This document shows positions 23,758 to 36,154 of a stretch of 64,000 nt of DNA, piece after piece. The stretch is from Chamaea fasciata (lineage: Eukaryota; Chordata; Aves; Passeriformes; Sylviidae). The stretch covers positions 6,262,001-6,326,000 of the forward strand of contig JARCOQ010000002.1 in assembly GCA_029207755.1 (NCBI GenBank), in the 5' to 3' direction. The translations under genes were made by a program, and so were the position numbers. The notes under the pieces were generated by a model. It did not search any database, was not told the DNA's origin, and saw only the letters and a list, made by a program, of their open reading frames with translations. Numbering within the stretch: position 1 is the first letter of the stretch; each line of letters opens with the position of its first letter.

Positions 23758-23985
23758 CCACAGAATAAAAGGATGGCCTGGGTTGGAAGAGACCTTGAAG
23801 GTGATTTTGTTTCAGCCCCTTTGCCATGCTCAGGGTCACCTTCTACTATCCCAGGTTGTTCAGACCTCCATCCAATCTCGCCTTGAACACTTCCAGGGAT
23901 GGAGCAAGCACAGCTTCTCTGGGAAAGCTGTGCCAGGGCCTCGCCACCCTCACAGCAAGGAATTTTTTCCAAATTTTTTTTCATA
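23758..23985 (-). mobile_element. CR1 LINE 3'-end fragment, minus strand
   Basis: The plus strand shows, in reverse complement order, the CR1 terminal motif ('cacagaat..aggatggcctgggttggaagagacctt'). This is followed by 'caggttgttcagacctccatccaatctcgccttgaacacttccagggatgg', 'cacagcttctctggg' and 'gccagggcctcgccaccctcacagcaaggaatttttt'. The match is good throughout, so this is one of the younger copies here. It is truncated to about 230 bases and is non-coding. The overlapping frames of 116 to 150 codons (plus) and 136 codons (minus) arise from its GC-richer sequence and should not be read as genes. Confidence 0.95.
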
Positions 23986-25148
23986 ATAGGGTGCATGCAG
24001 CCAACACAATGAAGAACAGGAGCAAGTATGTCCAGCTGTTTTCTCAGAATGTATGGCAGAGGAACGTAAGAGTGTCCCTGGGAAATCTACATCTCTTACA
24101 CAGTGACTGGATGCTTAACCCTAGAGTTTGGCTTTACACTGAGTTGCAGATACTTAAAATTTGCCTGTTGCAGTGATGTGTGTAGGGCTGTGATTACAGC
24201 TACAGATTTCTGAGCTCCAGGGAGAGGTGTTCTGGCAACTGGGTTGCTCTATCCCATTTACTACGCAGTTTTATGCTTTAGACCCTGTATTTTCATTTCT
24301 CTGTGACCACGTCTTGACTTTGTACAGAAATTATATGTCTTAAATTTTTCATGCAGTAGATGGAATTGTTTCCCTTTGATGAGTATTTAAAGAATACAGT
24401 TGTCCTAGATATGTCTTAAGTAGGAGACTGGTTCAGAGGAAATACCATGCAGCCACTGCCAATTTGAGAGATCCTAATGTCAAGCAAGAAGGAGTTAATG
24501 TGGACTTAAATATATCTGAAAGCAAACACACTTAATGATAATGACAAGTACTTATGCAAATGAACTGCTAATACTCATCCAGCCAGAGGTGATTAAGTCT
24601 TTTAGGCCAACTGGAGATTTCACCCAGCAGGGACTATGTGAAAGAAGACAAAGGTTTAAATAACTTGAGGGGTTATAGCTCTAGTGCTGCACTTAAGTCA
24701 CATTTCTCTGAATTATCCTTCCTTTAATGCTTCTTCCCTTCCCCCAGGAAGGAGGTCACAACTTCAGTTACCTTGTAAATCTTTTAACCTACACATTTTA
24801 AGGCCTGTAAGAGCACTGTAACCTATCCCAGAGTGATATGCTGGTATTAAATAGACTGGAATAATGAAGGGACCTAAGGGATTATCTAGTCTGATACTTA
24901 ATTATGTAGACTAGGATCAAGGGAGAGGAATGAAGAAATTACATCTGTCTCTCACTCCTATGGTGTTTGTCCACAGAAATCAGTTATTGATACATTTCTA
25001 TTAAAAGCCTTGCAAAGGCATCACAGACTGGAGTGAAATTTAGGTCTGTGTAATATGGTTAAAAGGGGTCTTCAAGCAAAATAAACTACCTTATTTGAAA
25101 CAGAGAAAAGGAAAATTATTAGCTACTGGAGTTGTGCTATGATAGTCC

Positions 25149-25163
25149 TTTTTTTTTTTTTTT
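25149..25163. repeat. T15 homopolymer
   Basis: Fifteen consecutive T are visible in AT-rich sequence without an adjoining element. Confidence 0.9.
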
Positions 25164-27380
25164 AATTTCCAATACTTCACTTAGTATATCAATTTATGTG
25201 GTGTCAGCATATAGTGAGATGCTATTGAAAGCCCTTTGTTTTGTATTTCATTGGTAGAAAAGTCTGTTCTTCCCTGAAGAAGAAGGTACAAAGGCATCTG
25301 TAAAGACAAAGCAGAACATTAGGTAGTTAAATGTTGTTCTAAGAAAAGAGGTTGGATACTTCTGCAGATATTTAAGGCAGAATTGGTTTGTAACAGGAAT
25401 ACACCCTCTTCAGACGTATTTGTTCATATAAACACAGATACATGTATTTTAGTATAAATTATCCAAGTTCTGTTTGTCATTGAAGGGTATTTTACTAAAT
25501 ACATTTTCCAGTCAGGCAGAAATTGGGTGCATGGTACGTGCAGCTACTTTAAACCTTTATTCAGAATTATTATTAACTGGTTTGTGCTATTGTGACCAGT
25601 ATTTCAGGAAAAAAATAGTTGTACAGGCTTATGACTCAACAGCTTCAGGAAAAAGACAGTAGTTAACAGGTGTTATCAATCAGTCCTCAATCTGGTCTTC
25701 ATGGCTAGGAGAAGAGGATCCAGCTGTCTGAGGTTTTCTGATTAAAAATTCCTCCTTAATAATCTCCCAGTTTTTGCTTGTGCCCACACGTTTTATACCT
25801 TTCAGTGGGCTTGGGGAAATGAATGGATTAGTAGTATCATGCGTCTGAGTCAGCAAGTTAATTAAAGGCTGCATGTATAAAATGGAACAATGAATTATTT
25901 AGTGGATGACAAACATGATCTAAAATTCCATTTACTCACATTTCAGGTCAATTTTTAGTTTCAGAATCCATATACCAAAACCTAACACTTTTGCATATTG
26001 CTAAAAGTAAATGTTTGCCAACAACATGCTTGCTAAAGTTTCAACTGGAAGTCTGTTGAGGGCTCTGTGACTTTACATTTGGGATGTTTGTTTTTCTTCC
26101 TATTCCCCATCCCCAGAGAAATTTCAGGCAGTGGTGAGAAGAGAATTGTTTGTCTGAAGATCAGCAAACAATAAAGCAGGTTATAGATTTGGACCCAAAT
26201 TGCATAGTATGCCTTGTTTGGAGAATTTCTGCCCAGATTTTGCTATGGAGTTTATAATGAACCATCCAAAACTGTAGAGATCAAAGCCCTGATTCAAATC
26301 AAGATCTGAATTTTACAACACAAAATACACATACACTCGCTCACACATCCTTGTGCCTGTTTCCCAAACATCTAATTAAGGCAACTTGATGAGTTTTTTT
26401 CTGTGCAGGACCCTACGGCAAAAATATTTCTCTTGATTTCACTGAGACTTTTTCAACTCCATGGTAAGTCTTGACAGAATATTTTCCTACAAAAGGGTTT
26501 TATTTCTGGCCATTTTAAAAGTACTCTGGACTGGTTTTACTGTAACACATTTCTGCACCTTTATCATCATTCTCAGTATGAAAGGCCTTGTAAATCTGCA
26601 AGACTGACTTTCAGAAGTGTATTTAATGTATGATGTCCTAATTAGAAACAACTCCTCAACGTTTCTTTCATTTAGAGCCAAAAAGAGGCCACTGATCTGT
26701 TGTTCACAATGGCTGGCATCCATTTGGCGTAGGAGAGTGAAATATCTACTTTCTCAAATCGGTTTCTGCAATGTAGTTTTCGTCTGAATAACTGAAATCG
26801 GTGGTAGACCTTTATAAGGCACTTGACTGATGTAAGCAGGTTTTCATTGAGCTGTTATTCAAAGAGATACCTTGAATTGTCAAAGACTGGAAAGACCATA
26901 ATATTTTTTTCTTCTTGCCCCCAAAGTTTTCTGAGGGCCGAGATTCAAAATTTTGACAGGATTCAAATTCCTTCCTTATTTTTCTGTCCTAGTAACAATA
27001 TGTCAACCTTGGAAATTTATAAAATTCTGCATCCCTTTCATTTGATACTGAAACAAAAGTGAGAAATGAAACATCCTTCTGACAATAGCGGTATCTTCTT
27101 TCCTTCCCATATTTCCTCTCCCAAACCATTCTAGAAATGGATCATTTTTTGCTGAAAGATACAATTTTCTAGATTTTGTGTTTTTAATTTTTATGATCAA
27201 CCCTTATTGACTCATAGCTATCAAACCCTCAAAACAATTCAAAACCCTCCTAATAATGGTAATAAACAAGAAAAATCTTTATTCAAGGTTGGAATTCAAA
27301 ATGTTTCTTTAAATTTAATGAAACGTACAAAAACAGAGACTAGTTCATAGATACTGAATAGATGAATATCAAGCTTTATT

Positions 27381-27408
27381 TTTAACAATTTATATTTAAC
27401 AATTTATT
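27381..27408 (+). repeat. 14-bp tandem duplication
   Basis: TTTAACAATTTATA is followed directly by TTTAACAATTTATT, so two 14-base units differ only at the last base. This fits local slippage. Confidence 0.85.
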
Positions 27409-28685
27409 TTCCTGCCTCATTATGCAGAAAAAAGGAGCGTAGGCTGAGTCAAACTTTCATAAGGTGGTAGAGTTTTTTCAGCTTTTATTCTTCCAGAGGA
27501 AGTATCTGGGGGAAATGGATAATTACAATGCCAATTTTTATTATCAAAATAATGTGCAAAATTTATGACCTGATAAATCTGTCCTTGGATGGAGATTCTC
27601 ATTTTGATAATCCCCCTAAAATGAGTAATAAAGCACCTCTGATAGTAATAAACCATTTTTCTTTGACATTTCATGATAAGTGTAACAACAAATAAAGGAG
27701 GAACTTCAAAGACTGCTTACTTCAAAAGCTCTATAAAGTCCATTTGAATAAAATCCATGACTTTCATAAAAGTGGTGTTGAAAATGTCATGAATTAAATT
27801 AATGGTCTACATCTCCTTGCTTCATATTGTCTGTATTTTAATCATAATTTATTCTTCCGCACATCCTGCATGTTGTTGATTGAAGGAAATATTAAATCCA
27901 GCTGAGCTTTAAGCAATTTTAAAAGGAATGACTGAATATAATTATACTTGTTAATAGTCCTGAATCTGCTTTTTTATTTGCTGCTGTCTGTCATATAACA
28001 GATCAGTAAGCTTTGCTTTTTACAACTATCATTAATCTTTCACAAAGATTCAAAAAATATCCATTCTATAACTATATTGCGTTAGCTTTCTTACTATAGC
28101 CTTGTTTAAATGTTCTTACTGTACCAGGAAAGTGAACCACTCAGTTTTGATCAACTTCTGGGGAAAAAAAAAATCAACTTTTTCCTAATAAAATAAAATA
28201 TAATTTTTGATGTTCCAGTCACAAAGAAAAGCTTATTTGAGAGCAGGTTGAATTGACTCTGAAACCAATAATTTTTGAGCATAAGTTTTCTTGACACTGT
28301 AGACCACAGTGTCCAGCTCATTTTCTTCTTTAACGCCACATTTTTTGATGGGATTTTTTTTTGGCAGAGTCTGTTAAACTCAGAGGAAAATAAAGGTATC
28401 AGATTGTAATTTGTAGATTTCTTCCGTTTTTACCACTTTCTGTATTCCCTCACTATGGAGAAATTTCTTTTTTGTTGGATTGAGTGCAGGGTGGCATAAA
28501 GCATTGGCATAAAGTTGGTATGAATCAGAGACTGCCGTGTAAGGTCCGTTAGTGGAGATACACAATTCCCCATGGGTTTGCCTTTCCTCCCAAACTATGA
28601 ATGTCATGGTTTTTGTTTTGGTCCCTCATACAGTGTATTGCAGGAAATATTGGCAATTACAGAAACAGATTTAAATGAGTTCTGT

Positions 28686-29080
28686 TGCACTGTAGCATTA
28701 TGCCCAGCGCATGTAGCAGGATTTGCCCTAAGATGCAGCCAGCATTAGTGACCTGCAGCTAACACAGGCCAGCTGAGCCGTCTAATGACAGCTGTAATCC
28801 AGGGAACAGTTGACTCTGTGACTCCAGCAAAGACAAGGCTTTGCCTCATTTCTTTACTCAGTTCTGGCTGGCATGAGCTTTCCACTAAGGAATCATTGGT
28901 CATTCTCAGCCCTGTCTGTACCAGACTTTGCGCGATCCTTCCTGTCCTTTCCTTTAAAACTGTTGAGCCCATTTCCCAAGGAAAGAACTTTACACGAGCT
29001 GTGTAAGACTGCCAGAATGCAGTTCTTTCTCTCTATCCATGTTCAGGCTCCATTAATTTCAAATGTCAGTCCCATTTAAC
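28686..29080. other. Possible conserved or enhancer-like block
   Basis: This block is free of simple sequence, has balanced composition and retains CpGs ('tgcgcgatcc' at about 28929-28938, 'agccgtc', 'cacgagc'). It contains TAATGA at 28783, overlapping an E-box CAGCTG at 28789-28794, and a second E-box-type CAGTTG at 28807-28812. Plus frames of 73 and 68 codons and a minus frame of 75 codons are open but resemble nothing. The reading as an enhancer is inference from texture and motif density only. Confidence 0.22.
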
Positions 29081-29725
29081 AGAGGGAGAAAATTTTCAAA
29101 AATGTGTTTTGGAAGTCAGTGTGTTCATATATATCAGCGTGGTCAAAAATGTATCTTAAAAACTTGTATTTCTGTAAGAAAAGCATCTGAGCTTTTCTGG
29201 ATAGACCTCCAGGGAAGAGGGACAATAATGGAAGCATTTGTTGGTGTCCTGAGGAAAAAAGGGATCAAGAGTGCCCTGCCAAGGAGGAGGCCTTTTCCTT
29301 GGAATAGCTGATCTGTCATGTGCTAGAGAATGTCACCACACACCAATGACTGCCAGGGAACCAGGTTTCTCCCTGTCGAGTTCCTCTGGCATTTTCACCA
29401 ATAATTACATTTTCTCTACCCTCCTGTAAGAGTAAAAACTAGAGCTGGAATGAAGTGTAGAGGTCCCAGCAAGCTCCACTGGGATGCAGGCAGGACAAGC
29501 AGGGAGGGGGGAGCAGCTTCCTCAGGCTCTTGGCTGGAGTCTGACCAAGTCTGAACCACCAAGTCTGACTCACTGCATCATCAGCATCACTGTTTGCTGC
29601 TGCTAATGAAAAGTAGATTTGCTGATGCTCTCATGAATGGTGCTACAGGGCTTTCTGGAGCTGGGGTACTACTGGCTGTGTCATCCACCAGGGGATTTAT
29701 GAGAGATCTGCATAATAGCTACCTC
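29081..29725. other. Mixed-composition non-coding DNA, no gene seen
   Basis: The stretch is somewhat GC-richer around 29180-29600, with an 82-codon plus-strand frame that has no known domain. The phrases 'ctgccagggaaccaggtttctccctgtc' and 'gctccactgggatgcaggcagg' are not assignable to a repeat by eye. Confidence 0.5.
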
Positions 29726-29744
29726 TTTTTTTTTTTTTTTTTTT
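29726..29744. repeat. T19 homopolymer
   Basis: Nineteen T are followed by a G/T-rich stretch to about 29782. The pair resembles an expanded low-complexity region rather than a poly(A) tail in reverse. Confidence 0.9.
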
Positions 29745-29786
29745 GGTGTTGTTTTGTTGTTTGTTTGTGGTTTTGTTGAGGGCTTC

Positions 29787-29817
29787 TGTGTGTGTGTGTG
29801 TGTCTGTGTGTGTGTGT
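29787..29817. repeat. (TG)n microsatellite
   Basis: About fifteen TG units are visible with a single interruption (TC near 29803). Such dinucleotide arrays are usually length-polymorphic and can adopt Z-DNA. Confidence 0.92.
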
Positions 29818-30696
29818 AGGATGAATTGTTGAGCATATCACTGTTTTTTATAATCGCCTTCCCAATCTGTCCTGTTCTTTATATGTTTATTTTTTGCATG
29901 TCATTGCTGGCAATGATGGTGTTTTTCTTTTTTAAGTCTTAATTTTGTCTGAAGTGATAAAAGTGGAAACAAAACCTCGATTGCATAAGAATGCTAGGGC
30001 ACACTACATCAATACTAGTATTGTGTTATTTTTCAGTAGGAGATAAGTTTTCTCACTAAAACTGACCTTGCAATTTATCCACTGGGGAACTAGATAACAC
30101 AACTACACCCTTTGAGATTATAATTATTGCTGTAGTAATGTTGGACAGATATTTATCTGATTCTTTTCTGAGAATGAATTGATATTTTAACATAGTATTC
30201 CCAGGCTATATTTCTGTTAACAATATTAACAAATTTCTGCAAAAGTCCTTTTGAGCCACAGAAGTTCCCTAAAGAAACCTCAGCCAGATAAATATTGTAA
30301 CTGAATCCTTGTGCAGTCCAGCTACAGAGCAATGATATACCAATGCCTGAATGTTTCTTTGAGATCACATTAGTTTCCTCTTGGGATAGCTGGAAAAGGT
30401 CAAGATGCATAAAGTTAAAGAGGGAATAACAAGGAAACTGATCCCGTCTGCCACCAAATAACCTTTCCTATTCTTAGGTGACTCCTTCAAATTAACATGG
30501 TCAGACATGAACCTAAACATGCCCGTGGTTTTCTGGTGGGACTGACAATTCCTTAGAAGGCTGGTAGCATTACAGGTAGCCTTTCTGTCTGAGAATTCAC
30601 TCAGCACTAAGTACTGCTTTCTGTGCCACTGGAAAAGCCTGTCAGCCTTTGTGTTTAGCCTAAACTATGCTCCAAATATATTCTGGAATACATGCA

Positions 30697-30716
30697 GGGG
30701 GGGGAGGAGTGTAGGG
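30697..30716 (+). repeat. G-rich run (G8 plus GGAGG..GGG)
   Basis: Eight consecutive G are followed by further short G runs. This offers potential for a guanine quadruplex but is imperfectly spaced. Confidence 0.75.
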
Positions 30717-30894
30717 AAGAATGGTGGTTTGCGGCATAGATACATAAACAATAAAGAAGTTTCAGGTTTCTGGGGCAGTTCTTCAAGAACGTCTCAACCA
30801 GTATCTCTCACGAAACCTTAGAAAAATGATAACCTTAAGAGAACCCATCAGTTTAGATAATATCAATGCCATAAAGCTCTACATACTGTCATTT

Positions 30895-30913
30895 GGGGGT
30901 GGAGGGGGGGTGG
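30895..30913 (+). repeat. G-rich run, quadruplex-capable
   Basis: G5, GG, and a G8 run are separated by single T or A bases. Four runs of two or more G occur within about 20 bases, a pattern that can fold into a quadruplex. Confidence 0.75.
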
Positions 30914-32187
30914 CTGTCTTTTTCTTTTTATTTTTTAAGATGACCTCTCATTTATGATTTTTCCTTTCATTAATGGAAAACCAGGTTATCTCCACAAATT
31001 TAATTTGTTTATATTTTGCACAAAGCACAAGGGTGTAAATGTGAAACATATTTTTAAATGAAAAAGGGCTTGTACAGATAATTTGCAAGGTATTTTTGTG
31101 GGTTTTATTTTGCATATGTATTTGAGTTTTGTGGGTGCAAGAAACATTTATGGGAAAAGTAAGATATTTCGTACAGTCAAGTGTTTCAAGTTAAGATGTC
31201 ACCAGTTGTAAGCTTTTTATGCTACTTCATATTATTCTACCACCATCATTTTGTATTCAATGGTCCTTTAAATAATCACTTGAGGAAACACTGAAATCAG
31301 CTAATGAGCAGTGTGCTTTAAAGTGCCAACCGTGTCTTTCTAATAGGTATCTGTGTTATGTAAAGGCAGAGTTTTGTACCATATACTGACTCTGACTTTA
31401 TAAAGCAGAAGGGAATTGTGAAATAGTAGCTTTATTGTCATATTTCATTGTTTAAACTAAATGTATTTTAGGTGACTGATTGTGTTTTCATGTGTACAAC
31501 TTTGGCTCTACATGTTTACTTTTTGTGAGTTCTGAGTGGAGAGAAAATGAGAAGAAATGTGTATTCTTTCATTTACGATTTAGAAGGGGAGATGTGCCAA
31601 GAAAACAAAGAAGGGGAGAAGGATGATGTGTGTAAAACCAAGGAATCCAGAAAAGGAGAAATCTGCTATTGCAAGGATGAGTGTTGAACTCCTAAATGTC
31701 ATAGACTGACTTGTCATGTTTAAATTACAGTAGGAAATTTTATTCTTTTTTCCTCATGTAACTGAAAGGTTGTGAGGAGAAATCCCAGCTTGAATTGATG
31801 TAAATTTTGTGCAATTATCCGGAACCAAGAAGTTCTTGGATTCAAGTTTGTACAAGTAGAATGGCCTAAGCAAGAACCAGATTAATACTGTATTTTGAGC
31901 CATGTCTGCAAAACGTGCAGCAAGGCTGAATTATGTTTTTGGCAGACAGTGGTAGTTCAGTCCCCACCACAGATCCTAAAATATTATTAGGAGTAGTTAA
32001 ATAATGTTCACCATCATTAGTACAAACCTTGTACTTATGAGTAAATGTCTACGTACAGGAATTAAATCTTCCTTAGTTTAAATCTTTTTTGTCACTATTA
32101 TCTTACTCCTTGTGAGGACTGGTATAAAAATAAGGCCTTGTTTGATGATCAGCTAAAATACCTCCTTTTACAAAATTCAAGATACAT

Positions 32188-32262
32188 TGTTTGTTTCTTT
32201 GTGGGGTTGGGTTTTTTTATTGTTCCTTTGTTTGGTTTTTGTTGGGGTTTTTTTTCCCCCTT
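32188..32262 (+). repeat. T/G-rich low-complexity tract
   Basis: Alternating T and G runs, including GGGGTTGGG and GGGGTTTTTTTTT, extend for about 65 bases and end in CCCCC. No telomeric unit is repeated cleanly. Confidence 0.85.
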
Positions 32263-32753
32263 TATAATTAATTCTTAAATAACAATCTGTAGAAGTAAAA
32301 GCCTGGCCCCAGTGACACTGACTATGTGACTGTGTTTCCAGCTGTCATTTTTGTGTTTCAGCCCCCATGTAAGACACTATGACTGTGTGATGTTGCTAAA
32401 TAAGCAAAGTACCAAACCCCTGATGCCAGTGCTGAGCACTGCCAAGGACTAAGCCCCTGTTAAAGTGTCATCTACACACCGTCCCTTAACAAAAGAATTA
32501 CGTATCTTATATTTTTATATTCATATTTATTATCTATAAAAAACTAATGTGTGCTATCCAGGAAGAAAGTAAGCCTAAAGTAGAGTGTACAACACAAAGT
32601 AAGACCATTTGAGATTTCTTTAGCTTTGTAAGAGTCACTGTATTGTCTATCATTGACCAGACCTTAAATTTCCTTTTGACTATTTCATATTTTTCAGTCC
32701 AGTGTGTAGTTAAAGCTGGAGCAAATTTATTCAGCTTTAATTTAGTTCTGCAC

Positions 32754-32785
32754 AACCCCAGGCAAACCCAACCCCAGGCAAACCC
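32754..32785 (+). repeat. Perfect 16-bp tandem duplication
   Basis: AACCCCAGGCAAACCC occurs twice with no gap and no mismatch. Identity of the two units suggests a recent duplication. Confidence 0.92.
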
Positions 32786-34759
32786 TGAGCATGGCAGATG
32801 TGTGACAGAGTTCTTTGTTGCCATTTAAGTAGATTTTTACCATGCAAAGTCAGGCATCAATCTTAGATCCTCGGAATTGTGGACTGGTGGTATCTTTGTC
32901 TTCCTGCATCAGGGTATTATATTCCTAACCACATGATTGAAATTGTGCTTCTAGAAAATGTAAAGAAATTTAAAGTCTTTGATAATCTATACTTACTGAG
33001 ATCTAATTGCCGATCAGCATGTCCAGTATTCCCTCAGATATGCTTTTATTTTTCTTTACAAGTGGGTTCGTGTTTAGTGCTGCTTACACCCACTGAGATG
33101 TGATCCATAGGTTCTCATGGGTGAAAGGAGGGGACAGGGTCTCAGATCTCAGGAGGGGCTGCCTGGCCATAATAGCAGGACTCAGTAAAGTGACCTGATA
33201 TACCCCAGTGAGCGGGTTTCGTGCATCCCTTTGAACTGACTCTTCATCATGATAAAATGAAAACACATCTTTTCAAGTCTGCTGGCCTGTGGCATCCCCT
33301 TTCTGCTAACAGAACAGCTATAGTTTTTACTAGTCCCCTTTCTCTGTTTCTTATTTGGTACAAACTTCTTCCCCAAAACCACTGTGCTCTGCTTCCCTGT
33401 TTGAAATACAATGGATCTGCTTTCTTTTACAAATGACATAACTAATCAGCTTCTGAGGGGAAAAAATCGAGACAGCTAACACATATTCATTACCGGGAGT
33501 GTTGTGCAGGCTGCATTTTTTCCTCACAAGATTGATTAATTAAATATTTATGAAAGAGAAACACCTGGCATACTTCCATAAACAAATAGGTCTCCTGTGG
33601 GTTTGCAACAGCTGAGGAGAGTTTTGAGGGACCACAGGGATCTCAGGGTAAAGACTTCCTCACAGCTTGAGTTCTTACACATTGCTGTTTCTCATAAATA
33701 TGCACCAACACACAAATAATTTCTATTTTGAAGGCAGAAAGTGCAATATCAACAGATGAAATCTAAAAGACAGCCAAAGAGAAAGGTAAAGACTAAGCAG
33801 AAGAGAAGTACTGTATGTGGGGAAAATGGCTCTGTTTTACTTATCTAAGTAGGGTCTAAGGAGGCTCAGACAACTGGGCCCCTTTTTTCAGGTATTTAGC
33901 TAGGGCTGGTAGTTAAATACTGAAAGCCTTAGACTGAAGAGATCTGTTGAAATCTAAGGGCAAGGGTTAAGAAATTATGCAAGACACCTAAAAGTGGGAA
34001 ATTCATTCTGTTCACTATTTCAGCTGCTCTTCCAGATGGATCTGCTTTATAGATACTTCCCAGACTCTTCATCTTCAGTGGAATGTTTTCACTGGTATGT
34101 CACTGCTTTAAAAATAAAAATAATTGTGCCACTGACTTCGGCTACAATTTAGCTGGCATGATTGCTTTTATCGACCACTGCTTTACTGTGGCCAGTTTCC
34201 TACAAGTGATTGTTTTAGTTCTTGGGAGTGGAAGTAATGTAGCTGTTAGTGTCAAATTCTTGTGCAATATCTTTTACATGTGCTTACATGCCATGTGCTT
34301 GCTGTATGCTGTATTATACTTCATCATTCTCCAGCTATGGTTTTTTTGGGGGGAGAAAACCTTAGAAACTGGCCAGCTGCGCTGAATCTTAAAAGTTTAA
34401 GGTTCAACCTATATGGAAAATGCTCAAGCCATATTAACTGTTTTGTGTTCCTGAAGCCAAAGGCTAAAATGACTTATTGTGATGAGAATTTCTGATATTG
34501 GTCAAATATTAATTTCTTAATCTAAAACACATTAAAATATATAGGTTCACAATTTTTTTTAAAAAAAGCATAAATATTTTAACTTGGGTTTGTTCTTTGT
34601 CACAGCTGGACAAATATTAGAAGAAAACAAAGCCTTTTTCATTTTTATATTCTGAAACAGAAAAGATTGTTTATAAAAGAAAAAGTGGTTTTGAAAGCTC
34701 AGATTGTTAAATATTGAAATAATTCAGGTGAAATTTGGGAGATTTGGGTGTATTTTTAT

Positions 34760-34783
34760 GGGGGGGGGGGGGGGGGAAGGGGG
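34760..34783 (+). repeat. G17 homopolymer followed by AAGGGGG
   Basis: Seventeen consecutive G are followed by AA and five more G. It is the longest G run in the window and a strong quadruplex former. Polymerases slip on such runs, so the true length may differ from the assembly. Confidence 0.9.
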
Positions 34784-36112
34784 TAGTGGCGCTGTTGTTT
34801 GTTTTGCTTTGGTCAATAGATTTTCTACCAGTCAGTATATTGTGTTTCATTGGAGTATTTCCAAGCTGTGAATTGTTTTAAGGATTAAGATTGAGAGGAT
34901 CATAAGCCTGTCAGTCTATTTAGAAAAAGAAAAAGTGAAGGTTTTTTGATGAAGTTCTGCAAACACAACTGGTTTGTAGTGATAAAGTCCAGTGATGTGT
35001 ATAATAACGTAGAGATAAAGCAGGACTGTGTTTAGTATTAAGAGTAGGTAGCACTTTGTCTTCTAGATAACCTCTATAAGGTGAAATGGTTTTATTGCTA
35101 ATCCTATGAAATTTGGTCAAAAAGTTAATGAAATGAATACGAGCTTCTCCATGAGCTGCAATATATCAGAACTGAGGTTTTAAATGGTTTTGCTTGTATT
35201 GTGCATACTTTTACTATGAGGTTGTGGGGAAAGTTTACTAATACAGAATTCAGAATCACCTTTTACATACCACCACTTTTTGCCAGGGTAATCTCTTTTT
35301 TTAATTAGTTTCACATATTTTTCCAGAAATAATAAGCCTTCATATGGAGTATATGTCAATGTAATACATTTTAAAAGGGTGATTACAAAGACTTATTTAA
35401 TTTAGAGAAAACTTCTTATGCACCTGCAGTTTCCTTTGTTTTCCCTAAGCATCCATAATAACAGTATAATGCATTCCAGGGTTAACCTGTTCCTTTAACG
35501 AATGTGCAGAGCCTACATGCTGTAAAAATCTAAAATCACTCTTTGAAATACATGTGCATGCTGGATGTCTGAGGATTAGACAATTCCATCTTTAACCATC
35601 AAAAATGCATTGCAATTATATATGGTGAAGGTCTTAAATGTCCTGACTAGAAAGAATATTAATTCTGAGTGGAAGCAGATAGATCTTGATTTAATGAAAT
35701 GTCTTTATTTCCTGCTAACAGAAAATGATCACAGGATTGTTTAAAAAGGATGAACCATTGATATCACCTTGTTAGACATAAATACTTAATAACATTCACT
35801 ATAATGAGATAAAAAGTGATGGTAGTGAGGTCAAGTGTGAGAAGGAGAGAGTTCAAAGACAGTGTAGACCCTTCAACATAATATAACCTAGTTTTAAAGG
35901 GGAGAGAGGAAATGCATTGCTTGATGAGAAGAAAAGCCTTGTGTAAGCTTGATAAATATTAAGGGTTTGTGTGTAATGAGAAATGGAATCTGATGAATGA
36001 AATGTCATGGTAAAATCATTTTAATCAATAATGGACTGTGACATTATTCAGACCGTAGTAATATGTCTTCTGCTTTTTATTCTTTCCTGGTGATATGCTT
36101 TCCTTCAATTAC

Positions 36113-36154
36113 TGTGTTTTTTTAATAATTTTGGTGTTTTGGGGTTTTTTGTTA
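36113..36154 (+). repeat. T/G-rich low-complexity tract
   Basis: T7 and T6 runs are mixed with GGTGTTTTGGGG. This is part of the recurrent plus-strand T/G pattern. Confidence 0.7.

Larger units (their letters stand above)
23986..28685. other. AT-rich non-coding DNA, no gene seen
   Basis: About 4.7 kb contain no supported exon, RNA gene or mobile element. Open frames are 84 codons or fewer apart from a shadow of the CR1 fragment at the left edge. A T15 run and a small tandem duplication are present. Confidence 0.65.

Noticed and set aside
23534..24176. Overlapping frames of 150, 136 and 116 codons.
   Set aside because: They run through the non-coding 3' end of a CR1 copy, or its flank, and are products of that sequence.
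32188..32262. An interstitial telomere repeat.
   Set aside because: No regular TTAGGG unit is present. The tract is irregular T/G low complexity.
34083..34385. A 100-codon hydrophobic plus-strand frame as a membrane protein.
   Set aside because: T-rich DNA gives hydrophobic translations by composition alone. There is no family resemblance or gene context.
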